Source: Gnetum montanum | Lineage: Eukaryota > Streptophyta > Gnetopsida > Gnetales > Gnetaceae | Assembly: GCA_015680685.1 (NCBI GenBank) | Contig: MNCI01002812.1 | Span: 833-57,516 of the forward strand | DNA length: 56,684 nucleotides | Direction: 5' to 3' | Shown here: positions 1 through 10,660 of the stretch, in pieces | Numbering within the stretch: position 1 is the first letter of the stretch | Layout: every line of letters begins with the position of its first letter | Notes under the pieces: generated by a model | Databases searched by the model: none | Told to the model about the DNA's origin: nothing | What the model saw: only the letters and a program-made list of their open reading frames with translations | Program-made: the position numbers and the translations under genes

Positions 1-530
1 TAAGCCAAGACCATATGCTCATCGCTCTAGGCTAGTTTAGATTTACATTATCATCATTACTTATATTTAAATTTCATTCTTAATTATGTTTACTGCTAGG
101 AGTAATTAGGGCCTATTAACATCAATTATCATATGCCTCACTTTGGACTAAACCATACATGACAAAGCTACCACTAGTCCAAGTGGGAAGACAGTGTTCT
201 GCAATCAATGCTTAACAATCTAGATGCCAAACTAGTGCCATCCATAGAATTCAACCAAATTGCACATGAACACTTGTGATTCGTATGGTTGGACATAGGG
301 TTACCTACTGCTCATCATCTTGAAATAAGGTTGAAATGATGATATGCTTGATATAATAAAATAAAGATGAAATATATGATACACATGATATGATGAAATT
401 GATGAAACTACTATTTTTTTTCTTTCTATCTTGGCAACCATGAGACCTATTCATATAACATTTTAATGTAGAGAGAGAACATCAAAATATTCAAACTTGA
501 GAGAGTAAACAACATATAAATGAAGGTAAA
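1..530. repeat. Left arm of a large inverted repeat (partner 916-1445)
   Basis: Base i pairs with base 1446-i through every stretch I compared, without a mismatch. The arm holds an inverted copy of part of the solo LTR (1-317), its target-site duplication (318-322, TCTTG) and 208 bases of the unique flank. Because the flank is copied too, this is a segmental inverted duplication and not two independent insertions. The arm ends exactly opposite the single N at 915, which points to a scaffolding or chimeric-read artefact. Confidence 0.9.
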
Positions 531-836
531 TCATAAACATCTATTGCTAACATAAATGAAGTGATTCCTCATTAGTAGGTGCATATGACCCACTTCACTC
601 TACTCGAAAATGGTGGAGGAGTTTCTTACATTCCTTTATATCAAATCATGAATGGAGGTTGACATGCTTAAGAGCATAGTCTACTACTCCCTCTTCTCTT
701 CTCATTTAACTATCTCTACTCCCTCTTCTCTTCTTCTCTTGATAAAGCACTTCCTTGAATTAGATTAAGTTGTTGATACAATGGCCACACACCTCCTTAT
801 ATAGCTTTTGAATGATGGTTAACTAAACCATGGCTA
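531..836. other. Spacer between inverted-repeat arms, no gene seen
   Basis: AT-rich sequence with a CT-rich stretch around 688-740 in which CTCCCTCTTCTCTTCT occurs twice. I see no coding frame, RNA gene or transposon end. It ends at the LTR fragment that starts at 837. Confidence 0.5.
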
Positions 837-914
837 TTGATGAGTGGCAAGGTACCCCTACACTCCACCATATGAATACGAGCGTACACGCGCGATCCGG
901 TCGAACTCCGCAGA
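837..914 (-). mobile_element. Truncated LTR fragment of the pol-less Gypsy family
   Basis: The 78 bases match the plus-strand start of this family's LTRs (TGATGAGTGG, then GGTACCCCTACACTC and the CGAATACGAGCG block). The match stops at the N at 915, where a different sequence begins. It is either one end of an LTR truncated by a misjoin or a genuine breakpoint. Confidence 0.7.
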
Positions 915-915
915 N

Positions 916-1445
916 TTTACCTTCATTTATATGTTGTTTACTCTCTCAAGTTTGAATATTTTGATGTTCTCTCTCTACATTAAAATGTTATATGAATAGG
1001 TCTCATGGTTGCCAAGATAGAAAGAAAAAAAATAGTAGTTTCATCAATTTCATCATATCATGTGTATCATATATTTCATCTTTATTTTATTATATCAAGC
1101 ATATCATCATTTCAACCTTATTTCAAGATGATGAGCAGTAGGTAACCCTATGTCCAACCATACGAATCACAAGTGTTCATGTGCAATTTGGTTGAATTCT
1201 ATGGATGGCACTAGTTTGGCATCTAGATTGTTAAGCATTGATTGCAGAACACTGTCTTCCCACTTGGACTAGTGGTAGCTTTGTCATGTATGGTTTAGTC
1301 CAAAGTGAGGCATATGATAATTGATGTTAATAGGCCCTAATTACTCCTAGCAGTAAACATAATTAAGAATGAAATTTAAATATAAGTAATGATGATAATG
1401 TAAATCTAAACTAGCCTAGAGCGATGAGCATATGGTCTTGGCTTA
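916..1445. repeat. Right arm of the large inverted repeat (partner 1-530)
   Basis: Reverse complement of 1-530. It contains 213 bases of flank (916-1128) and the first 317 bases of the solo LTR. This arm continues naturally into the rest of that LTR, so it is the likelier genuine copy. Confidence 0.9.
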
Positions 1446-2036
1446 CTATACAAGTATTGGGCTCATGTAACCATTATTGGGTTACCAAGCATTATGCTAC
1501 TAGGCTAACTAAGCAATAACACTATTAGGATTACCAAACAATTACACTTAAATGCTGAAAACCAGTCGTACTCATTCTGCTTTACTTATGAACAAGAAAG
1601 TAAAGTACTTGGAAATGTAAATGATTAAACTAAGAAAATAGTAAAAACTAAGCTAAGTAAAATAGTAAAATTAAGTCAATGTTGTAATGATGAAAAGAAA
1701 TCTCGATCTTTATTTTAGAAAATGAATTATGCTCAAGTACACTTCACTCAAATAAAGATTTCATAAAACTTCTTAACACCACACTACGAGCATTCACTCT
1801 ATCCCTAAAACTACAAAAACAAACTACAAGAATCTACCTAAGGGTGGAATGAAAGTTCTTGAATCATGCCCTAAGTGCTATATTTATAGGTAGGCATGCA
1901 TCCCATGATATCGGATATTCAATAACATAGCATGTGCTTCAATATTAGATATGTGATATCGTGACTTCGATATTAGAGCTCTGATATCATAACCGACCAA
2001 AAATTAACTTTTTGTTAAATAAATGCAATATAGCAT
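1129..2036 (-). mobile_element. Solo LTR of the pol-less Gypsy family, first part (second part 10624-10655)
   Basis: It starts TGATGAGCAG and follows the family LTR pattern: the CATACGAATC block, the block ending ACTCATTCTGC, ATCTCGATCTTTATTT, a TATTTATAGG TATA box on the minus strand near 1880-1889, and GATATC palindromes at about 1905-1990. It is more diverged than the LTRs of B, C, E and A. Element B splits it at 2036/10624 with duplication of AGCAT. The last 32 bases, ending GATTCATCA, are 10624-10655. CAAGA stands just outside both ends (1124-1128 and 10656-10660). Neither a primer-binding site nor internal sequence adjoins it, so it is a solo LTR of about 940 bp. Confidence 0.85.
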
Positions 2037-2812
2037 TGATGAGTGGCGAGGTACCCCGACACTCAACCATAAGAATACAAGCGTTTCACGCACGATCTAG
2101 TCAAACTTCGTAGACGGGCTAGTTATGGTATCTAGATGGTTACTCATTGATCGCAGTTCGTTCTCTTCCCACCTGGACTACTCCTACAGGCAATGGAAAA
2201 TAACTTTAATTAAACTAGGAGGAAAAGGGAGAGAGAATCTAAGCTAGCCTATGTGCGATGAGCATTTGTTCCTTAATCATCCATACACATCTTGGACCTC
2301 ATGCACGACTACTACTAGGATTACCAAGCGTAGATCCTAGGTACGCTACTAGGTTACCAAGTAGTCACACTTAAATGCTCGTGATTAAGTTGTACTCATT
2401 TTGCATTTAATAGGAGTTGAGGGTAGAGAAGTATTAATTAAGAAAGAAATTTAATAATTAAACTAAGTGAATGCTAAAATGATAAAGTAATCTTGATCTT
2501 TATTTCTGGTCATGTGCGTGTCCAAGTACGTCACACTTGAATAAAGGTGTTCTACAATTACAATCATCACACCGCAGGCATGCATTGGGGGAAAGGGTTG
2601 AGAAGAACTAAAAATGAACTAACTTCTATCTACTAACTGAAAACTAATTGACTCTCTGACTCCCTGCACCTACATGTCTATTTATAGGTCCACACAAGAG
2701 TCATGATATTGTGTATTTGATATCACTTCTTAGGTCACAATATCGCGTACCTGATATCGTGGGTCTGATATCGAGGGTCCAATATCGAAGCCTATTGAAT
2801 CATGATTCATCA
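2037..2812 (-). repeat. Element B 3' LTR
   Basis: It begins TGATGAGTGG and ends GATTCATCA. A TATA box (TATAAATA on the minus strand, 2679-2686) lies downstream, in the minus-strand sense, of four or more GATATC-like palindromes at about 2705-2785. It is 776 bp against 858 bp for its partner. About 80 bp corresponding to 9900-9980 are missing, with a CTA trinucleotide at both deletion edges. Confidence 0.9.
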
Positions 2813-2830
2813 TACCCCAACAACTAAATA
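2813..2830 (-). other. Polypurine tract of element B
   Basis: On the minus strand the sequence TTGTTGGGGTA directly precedes the LTR start TGATGAATCA. The same GGGGTA tract stands before the 3' LTRs of A, C and E, and is the expected priming site for plus-strand DNA synthesis. Confidence 0.75.
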
Positions 2831-3009
2831 AAAACTCATCCTCAAGTTAAAAAAATGAGAACAAGCCCCATTAATTACACAATGGATAGGTACGGGATTA
2901 TTAACTAACTAGGAATTTATTCATGCTACAGTGGAGAATTGAATGCAACAAAATTGGAACATGGACACAAAAATTAAAAAAAATCACAAAATTTCATGGA
3001 ACTCATGTG

Positions 3010-5746
3010 GTTCTAGGTGGCGGTGGCTCCTCCATGAGACACTTCCCCTTGTCTTGTGCTCTAGATTTTGGAATTTGATGGCTCTGCAATAGTGCCTAGA
3101 GCTTTTCCTCTTTAGTTTAGGGGTTCTATGCCATCCATGCTAATGCTCTAATGTTTGATGGAGTCAGTACCTCCCATGAACACAGTAGTCATGGGAACAT
3201 TTGATTTGCTTTAGCATACTAGGCTGTAAAAAATTGTCATTCTCCTCGTAGGATCTAGCTTTATCCTTATACTCCTGGAAATTTGTAAGCCATTGAGCAA
3301 AGTCCACAGTGACATCTTTTTGCCCTTGGTAGCTAGCCTTAACCACCTCTAGTTTAGAATTTGTGACTTCTAGCCTTTGCAACATTTTCTTATGCTCTAC
3401 AAATTCTACTTCATATTTGGCATAGGTGGTAGCTATGTGCTTCTCGAGCTCTATTCTTGGGCATCCTGCTATCAACATGGCTAGATTGGCATACTGCAGG
3501 TTTGCCAATTCCATGTACTCTATGAGACCTTGAATCTGTAGGTCCCAGCTTTTAAGCTTTACTTGGTGGGGAAATGCATATGTGTCCAGTATGACCCACC
3601 AATCAGTGTGTTGAGCACTGAAGTTGTTGATGTGGGCCTTGGCCATATGGATCTCCTTCTTAATGACTTACTTATACATCCCCACCTAGTCTCTGAAATG
3701 CTTCTTTAACTTTTCATGCTGCTTGGCCTCATTTTGCCATGCACTTATTTCAATGGTTGTCTTCTACTAGATTGCGCGTACCTCCTCCATTGAGAGGGTT
3801 CGATTTTCTCTGGCCAAACGGTTCATGTCTTGGTTGACCCTGACCAACTGTTCTCATAACTTTTGAAATTTTTCTTTGAGAATATTCTTCTATTTCTCCA
3901 TAGTGGTCAACTAAAGATTGTCAGCAACGAGATTTTTATTCTCTTCTTGTAAGGCTATGAGTGCCTTAGCGTGCATGTAGGTTTGCGCTTATGCCTTGGA
4001 GGCATCCCAATAGCTTATTGAGTTGCTCTATCCTAAAAGTGTCCAGCTAATCTACGGGAACAAACTAAGATGGGTCATGCTATGTAGCTTGCAGGGTAAC
4101 AAGCCTCTCTTGAGGTCTTGCCAACTTTACTTCCGCGTGCTCAACCCTGGTCTCTACCATGATCAACTTTCCTTTGGTGGAGATGAGGTCTAATTATGCT
4201 GCTGTGACATCTTGTGGGATGTTGAATAAGGACATCATTACTTGTCTTGTCTATAGCAATCGATCAAGGACATCCTCATGCTTTGTAGGAGTCATTGAGG
4301 GACCGGCTAGAATTTGAGCATCGTGTGCTCCTGTGAAATCTGTCGATGGCACAATAGGGACGTTGAAAGATTCTTTGATGTGGTCTATGACCAATTTTGC
4401 AGCTCCCACTGCATCTTGGTGCTACATGACCACTACTATGGCCCCTTCACCTATTTCTAGTTGCACTTGGAAAGACGCAGTGTTCCCTGAAATCTGCTGT
4501 GACCAATGGATCTCCCCTCCTCCTGTTTGGATGGACACCTCGCCCCATGCACGATCAATAGAAACTATGGGCCATACGGTGTCATTGATGACCCAGAAGA
4601 GATTAGCATCATCATGACTTCCCCAATTGATTGTCTCAGCGATGGCCCTAAGATGGCTCATTGACAGTCAATAATCTTGCGGTGGTGGTGGTGATTAGTC
4701 TCGCTGACTCGTGCTAGGCCTTGCTTCTTGTTGCTAATTAGGCCTAGTGCTTGGAAGTTAGTTGGGACTTGCAGTTGGAGTTGCAGGGGGTCCCACTATC
4801 TATTCTTACTTTGGTTCCAACATCTCTCCAGCACTTTTTCTTGGGCCTGGTGGCTTCAGCAATTTAGCAAACGAAGCATTTTGGGCTCTTCTAGGGACAT
4901 CATTAGTGTACCCCAGAATTCTAGCATGCTTACATAACTTCTTGATGAGACAAGGGAAGGGTAGCACAAAATTCTCTGTCTTGCATTCTTCAAACTGCCT
5001 TAAGATCTCCATGAGATATAGATAAGGAAGGTTGACATTAACCTTTCCCATCAATATTGCACTTTCTCTTGCCACATATGTTGAAATTCTGTTTAATCCT
5101 CTTGTGGGGTGTGATAAGTACCAATCTTGAAGTATATCCTTTCTTCTAGCGTCAACTCTCCATATGTCTTATCTTCTTTGTCCTACGCCCTCATCAACCA
5201 AATCTTCTGCACATCAACATTGGACTGAGTGGGCAAGTGAGCAACTTTTGGCCCTATATTTGGAAGGTTTAACACTTTCGAAATGGCCTTGGAAAAAAAA
5301 TCAACAAATACACCACCAATGTCAATTGTGATGCCATCTTCCTTATTGTGCCAAAATTGGTACGTTTCTCCTAAGTAGTAGCCACCACTTTTAGAGAGGA
5401 TAGGCCATAATGGGGACCCTTTGAGTTGGTCCTTAACAGCCTCAAGAGCGAATTTCGTGAAAGGTCTGAAGTTTAATTCCACAATCACAGCTACCGACGT
5501 GGACCTTTCTTGAATAACCTGAACACACTCTAGGGATAATGTGAGGTGTTGTCCCTATTCAGGTGCTTCAACAGCTCCTCCTTCCACCTGTCCTGACTAC
5601 ATAGTAGGAGAAGTCTCTTGATGGATGCTAAATGATTACGCCTCTTGCTCTACATGTTTCTTGGGAGACACTTGTCCTTTGCCTCTCCTGGGTCACTTGG
5701 ACACACCTTAAGAGGGTCCTTCTTGTTGTCCACGTTTAGGGGCCAT
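3010..5746 (-). pseudogene. Element B second ORF: putative plant transposon protein with coiled-coil tail (decayed)
   Basis: A probable start codon at 5746-5744 opens a basic N-terminus (MAPKRGQQEGPSQ). The first open segment (5488-5183) and the next (5075-4806) carry the blocks SPLWPILSKSGGYYLGETYQ, SKVLNLPNIGPKVAHL, ILMGKVNVNLPYLYLMEILR and LPFPCLIKKLCKHARILGYT. This pattern resembles the domain annotated as putative plant transposon protein (Transposase_32), which is common in Gypsy-rich plant genomes. The next part (4661-4422) is homologous to E 51650-51830, and the end (3646-3164) is rich in K, E, Q and L and looks like a coiled coil. Stops and frameshifts break the frame. The enzymatic role, if any, is unknown. 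The same protein is readable in E at 50772-53250. Confidence 0.7.
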
Positions 5747-6239
5747 TTGCAATCACACAAGGCCGACCATTAGTAAGGTTGTTTACAAAATTTAAGTTAT
5801 ACTTTACTTCTACCTTAATGAATTTGTTTCTTATTTCATGTGATTTAAAGTTAGAAAATCTTGTGGAAATTTCCCCTAAAATTTTTAATATTGGGCCCCA
5901 ATTTGATTAGGTGGCTTTAAAATTTAATTCCCTGGTGTAGGTGAGGAGATAAGATTTTTTTTGGCACATGTTTATCATTTTTTATAATTAATTACCCTTT
6001 ATAGTATCCTTCGGGTGATGATGAATTTCAAAAAATTTATACACAATTTAGAGTGTACCCCTTCCCCATGACTAAGCTAAACACTTTGGATTCAGGTAGG
6101 TTTGAACGGAATGAAAATCGGAGTGCTAGCGAGCGAGTTGTGGTTGGTAGACCAAGAGGTGCGCGAGTCGCAAGTCGTAGAAGAAAATTTAAAAAACTCC
6201 CCTCACGTGAACAGTTGAGAATGATGTTAACGTGCGTGG
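5747..6239 (-). other. Leader between internal TATA box and second ORF of element B
   Basis: About 490 bases with no convincing frame. On the minus strand they would be the 5' leader of a transcript started at the TATA box at 6243-6256. The block around 6050-6230 is conserved in element A (46930-47110), with the shared sequence ACTAAGCTAAACACT and scattered substitutions. Confidence 0.45.
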
Positions 6240-6335
6240 GGGGTTCATATATATAGTTTTTAAGGATGCAATATCGCATACGCAATAGCGCGGCCCCGAT
6301 ATTGCGTTCGACCCGATATCGTGACCTATCAAAAA
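6240..6335 (-). promoter_or_regulatory. Internal GATATC array plus TATA box upstream of the second ORF (element B)
   Basis: On the minus strand three or four GATATC/CAATATCG-like sites (about 6325-6262) are followed by ACTATATATATG (about 6256-6243). This repeats the LTR layout, where the same palindromes lie upstream of TATAAATA. The position, about 500 bp ahead of the second start codon, suggests an internal promoter for a separate mRNA. Elements E (44290-44360) and A (about 47128-47160) keep the TATA box with at least one such site. Confidence 0.5.
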
Positions 6336-7599
6336 TAGGGTACTTAGAAAAGTTGATAAATTTCTGAAATTATAATGTCAAAAATGAAGGACTTGAGGTT
6401 AGTGTAAAAGGTCCAAGGTAATGTGAAATAGACTGGAAGGCACAAAAAACTATAAGGGTGTAGAAGCTGACAATGAAATACATGAATTGGATGAGGAGAA
6501 AGGACATGTTTCGGTACAAAGGAACGTTTGAACCGGAAGGATGATGAGGGAAAAGATAATGTTGGTAATGCAATTCTTGGAGGGCATAAAATAATGTGAC
6601 GGTGATGTGTAAAGAGTACAAATTACAAAAGTCACACAAGTGGATCCTCCCCAAAGCATGTTCCAACCTATAATGCCCTTGCGTAACCACACCTTAAAAT
6701 GTCCGTAGGCACTAGAAGGGTTAAATGCAATCTACACCAATTTCACAAAACACACATATGTAGATACCACTGTGATGAGGTATGAATTCTATGGTACACA
6801 AGATACAATTTAAAAATATGTGAACAACAAGATGAGATGAATTGTAGAAGGGATTGCAGAGATTGGGACATGAGGTAATTGGCCTAGGGCATAATGAATC
6901 CTCAGTGTAAGGCATGATTAATGTGTCATTAACCCTTCACTCCAAAATTAGGACCAAATCCATTCCTCTAATCAGTGACATCACATTTTTTCATCCCAAT
7001 GATAGACAACAATGAGAGCATCATTACAATAAGGTGTATGATCATTTGGTGTTTCTTACAAGGGAGGAGTGATTCTTGCTTTGTGACACTCTCTCTTTTT
7101 CTTTTGAAATGCTTAATCCAGAGAAGCTACCTACCTTCAGGCATGGGTGCATGTCTTTCTTTATTGAGTACCTTTTTATTACTCTTACTCCCATTTTCCA
7201 TTAGATCTACAAGGATCTTAGTACAACCAAGCTGCATGATAACTCCCACGGATGTCACCAAAGAGAATCCACAATTTCCCTTGATGTCACACCCTGTCCA
7301 TTCCTGTTTAGTCCATCCTTCTTCGTTCTGGTTATAATAAACACAAGATTACTTTAAGTTTTAATGATTAGAAATATCATTGTACCCAGGGTAGAACCTC
7401 TTATTAATAGAATGGGTGGATGGATGTTGTGGGCTTGCTATTCAAATAATTAGTCACCTGAGACTTAATAGCATAGAACAACACCTCAACCAACAAGTCA
7501 CATGAGTGTTTTATTTGTAGGTGAGATTACTCATAGAAAGACAAAAAGACAAAACAATAAATTAAAAGATGAAAAACTGGAAAATAAAAATTTGTAAAA
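6336..7599 (-). other. Non-coding spacer of element B
   Basis: This spacer has matching stretches in C (18290-19450), A (47220-48480) and E (42880-44200), including GTGGATCCTCCCCAAAGCA near 6641. The reading frames differ between copies, and no open frame is kept across all of them, so it is probably non-coding. It may hold packaging or structural RNA signals. Confidence 0.6.
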
Positions 7600-9628
7600 T
7601 TAAAGCAAAGAAAAATATTTATTAATTCTGCTATTGTTAGAATGAGGGATACTCCTCATAACTAAATAGTTGAGCATGGCTAGAATTAATATATGGAAGG
7701 TTAGGATCCTTGCATGTTGGAAATATTGGGACTCAGTCATACTTATCCCATTGGGGTTGACACACTTGATTAGAGTTGACATAGTGGGGCAAGTTATAAA
7801 GTGTGTTTAATTTATAAGAAGTTGACCCACTATGGTACTTTCGACTGTAAGATGGTATGCAAGGATCAACATGTCTCCCCATGTGGCTATATTCATTGGG
7901 CCCCATGGTTGTTGGAGTATTGAGTGGTGCCTCTGATAAGGTAACATGAGGTGTTGGGTTTGAAAAGGAAGATGCACCACAATGTTGAACTTGTGCTAAG
8001 TTGGTAGATGCAGCGGTTTCTAAACTACGGTGTCCCTTTCTATGGTTATGTCTAAAGAAGGGATGCCTTCAATGTTGTAGAGGGTTCACATTGTTATTGA
8101 TAGTAGAAGCACAAGTAGCATTCATGGGTTGATGCTGTGGTGCAAATCCTTCGGGTACAATTGGTGGCAATGTAGAAGGAGGTGAAGGACGAGAACATTG
8201 AAATTTAGGAGAAGTGTAAGGTACCCAAGGTGGTGGTCCTGTTGGTGAGGATACAGGTTGATAGTATTGAGGAGAATAATAATGATGTGGTGAGATAGAG
8301 GATGTTGATCCAATTAGAGAAACAAGATGTTGAACTTGATAAACACTTAGGTTTGGAAGGTATGAAGGGTGTAACCGGTTTGGGGATGGCTTCCCCATTG
8401 ATTGGGATTGTTGTCACTATGATTGAACATCGTATTTCTACACGAACTTTGGATGTAACATTCTTCCCCAATGCTCATGTAAATGTGAAAAGATTGGGCA
8501 TTGGCCCTTGGGGTGATCGTACAGGCAAATGTTACATTGGTACATATGATTAGTAGTTAAGTTCTTATTCTCTTCAACCCTTCTTTTCGATCATCTAAAG
8601 GTGTTCTGTCCTGCTTCTTGGTTCATCATGGTTCTACCTTTAATAGTGTTGGCATATTCTCCACATTTTTCATGTATTCATTCTATCATCTTATTGATAT
8701 TTGCCTCAATTTCATCTAGTGATTGTAGTATTGGCAAAGATGATTCCACCTCCTTGGGGTGAGTTGATTTCTCCTCTTCATAATCATGGGCCCTTGTTGA
8801 TTTTTGGGCCTGTTAAGATTTTTTAGCATTCTCCCATTTAGCCATTTCTCCTTCTTCTTTTGCTACCTGCTTGATAAGCTCTTGGAATTGATGGATTCAT
8901 AGCTCATATAGTTGACCTCGAGTGTACATCCCTAGGATCTCCCTTATTTCATTACAGAGCCCATCCATGATGTGATACATTAGCCTCTCCTCGGAGAACC
9001 CATGGCCTAGGCAGTTGTTTAATAGTGCATAATATTTTTCTAAGGTCATGTCCAGGGGTTCGTGTTGCACATGTTTCCACTCTTGGATTTGTCTCCTCAA
9101 GGCTGACACTCTTGCATAAGTTTGATATCTTTCGTTGAAGAGTTCTATCAGTGTTGGCCAATGTCGGATTGATTTTGGTTTTAAGGACCTATACCATACT
9201 TTTGCGTGGCCAATGAGTGTCATAGGAAAGAGCTTAAGTTTTTTCCATCCATTATTAATGTTGTTCCATGCACAGGCATCATAGAAGGCTTGTAAATGTT
9301 GTTGCGGATCTAATTCATAGCCTCCTAAAAATTTGGGAAAGTTGTTTAAATCAATCTTGGGTAGATGGCTTTCCTTACGATGCCTGTGGGATATTCGAAC
9401 AACCTCTTGTATTTACGTTAGGCTTGTAGTGGCCAATAGGGGTTCATCGTCACTAGCTATGTTATCCATTTGTGAGTTGGGACAATGTTGTTTGGGTTTA
9501 TGCTCATAGGAGACCCCTACATCAGATTGGGTACTTCAAACTTCAACTTCATCATTATATAATTTGTTAGTTCTCCAATGAATTGCCTTACTAGTTGTTG
9601 CATTATCATAGTCTTGTGAGAGAGACAT
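7600..9628 (-). pseudogene. gag: Element B gag (Ty3/Gypsy capsid-type), decayed
   Basis: Translation probably starts at 9628 (MSLSQDYDNATTSK, conserved in C and A). The clearest part is 9223-8897, with AKVWYRSLKPKSI, LFNERYQTYARV, LRRQIQEWKH and YALLNNCLGHGFSEERL, which is the typical plant Retrotrans_gag (capsid) pattern. A Cys/His segment at 8536-8468 reads C-x2-C-x8-C-x4-H-x2-H (CNIC ... GQCP ... HLHEH), a possible nucleic-acid-binding finger in place of the usual CCHC knuckle. A proline- and serine-rich C-terminal part follows (8398-8069). In-frame stops near 9528 and 8895 and frameshifts disrupt it. Gag would form the particle that packages element RNA. Confidence 0.75.
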
Positions 9629-9740
9629 TGTTGTGAATTGTGTGTGACTTAATTGAAATTAATTTCTTTTTAGGAGATATATTGTGAATGCTTTATTACA
9701 ACGATCTTCTATGATGTAACTGATCTAAATAACTATCACT

Positions 9741-9760
9741 GTCCTCGGCAATGGTGCTAA
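9741..9760 (-). other. Primer-binding site of element B
   Basis: The minus strand directly after the LTR reads TTAGCACCATTGCCGAGGAC, a diverged form of TGGCGCCGTTGCCGGGGA. That is a plant Gypsy primer site that I recall as being assigned to tRNA-Asp. It fixes the direction of the element. Confidence 0.75.
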
Positions 9761-10618
9761 TGATGAATGGTGAGGTACCTCTACACTCAACCATACGAAT
9801 ACGAGCGTTTCGTCCACGATCCGGTCAAACTCCACAAATGGGCTAGTTGTGGAATCTAGATGGTTACTTGTTGATCGCAGTCCGCTGTCTTCCCACCTAG
9901 ACTAGTATATGCTTTGTCACGTATGGTTTAGTCTAGAGTGAGGTGTATGATGTGGTTTCTAACCTAGTGCTACTCCTAAAGGCAATGGAAAATAACTTTA
10001 ATTAAGCTAGGAGGAAAAGGGAGAGAGAGTTAAGCTAATAGGAAGTGGAAGAGAGAATCTAAGCTAGCCTAAGTGTGATGAGCATCTATTCCTTAATCAT
10101 CCGTACACATCTTGGACCTCGTGCACGACTACTATTAGGATTACCAAGCGCAGATCATAGGTATGTTACTAGGTTACCAAGTAGTCACACTTAAATGCTT
10201 GTGATTAAGTTGTACTCATTCCACATTTAATAGGAGTTAAGGGTAGAGAAGTATTAATTAAGGAAGCAATTAAACAATTAAACAAAGTAAATGTTGCAAT
10301 GATGAAGTAATCTCAATCTTTATTTTTGATCATGTGTGTGTCCAAGTATGTCACACTCGAATAAAGGTGCCATAAAATTACAATCATCACACTGCAGGCA
10401 TGCACTTGGGGAAAGGGTTGAGAAGAACTAAAGATGAACTAATTTCTATCTACTAACTGAAAACTAACTGACTCTTTGACTCCCTGCACCTACATGTGTA
10501 TTTATAAGCCCGCATAGGACTCACGCTATCGTGTATCCGATATCGCTTCTTAGGTCGCGATATCGTGTACCCGATATCATGGGTCTGATATCGGAGCCTA
10601 CTGAATCATGATTCATCA
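9761..10618 (-). repeat. Element B 5' LTR
   Basis: 858 bp from TGATGAATGG to GATTCATCA. A minus-strand TATAAATA lies at 10499-10506. Four GATATC palindromes spaced about 14-22 bp lie just upstream of it in the minus-strand sense (about 10535-10600). The target duplication AGCAT follows. It is clearly diverged from the 3' LTR, so the insertion is not recent. Confidence 0.9.
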
Positions 10619-10623
10619 AGCAT

Positions 10624-10655
10624 CAATGATATCCTAACCAACTAATGATTCATCA
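10624..10655 (-). mobile_element. Solo LTR, second part
   Basis: The 32 bases from ATGATATCC to GATTCATCA complete the LTR that begins at 1129. The CAAGA after it (10656-10660) matches 1124-1128, which fixes the outer boundary. Confidence 0.8.
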
Positions 10656-10660
10656 CAAGA

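Larger units (their letters stand above)
2037..10618 (-). mobile_element. Element B: complete pol-less Gypsy-type LTR retrotransposon
   Basis: The element reads on the minus strand. It has LTRs at both ends (2037-2812 and 9761-10618), a perfect 5-bp target duplication AGCAT (2032-2036 and 10619-10623), a primer-binding site inside the right LTR and a G-rich polypurine tract inside the left LTR. In transcription order it carries gag (9628 to about 7600), a non-coding spacer, an internal GATATC/TATA module (about 6330-6240) and a second ORF (5746 to about 3010). I see no protease, RT, RNase H or integrase in any frame, so it probably depended on enzymes of another element. It is the best complete reference copy of the family here, although both ORFs are broken. 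Confidence 0.9.

Noticed and set aside
6336-7600. Open frames in the spacers of B, C, A and E as a third gene of the family
   Set aside because: The frames are not shared between copies; similarity is at DNA level only.
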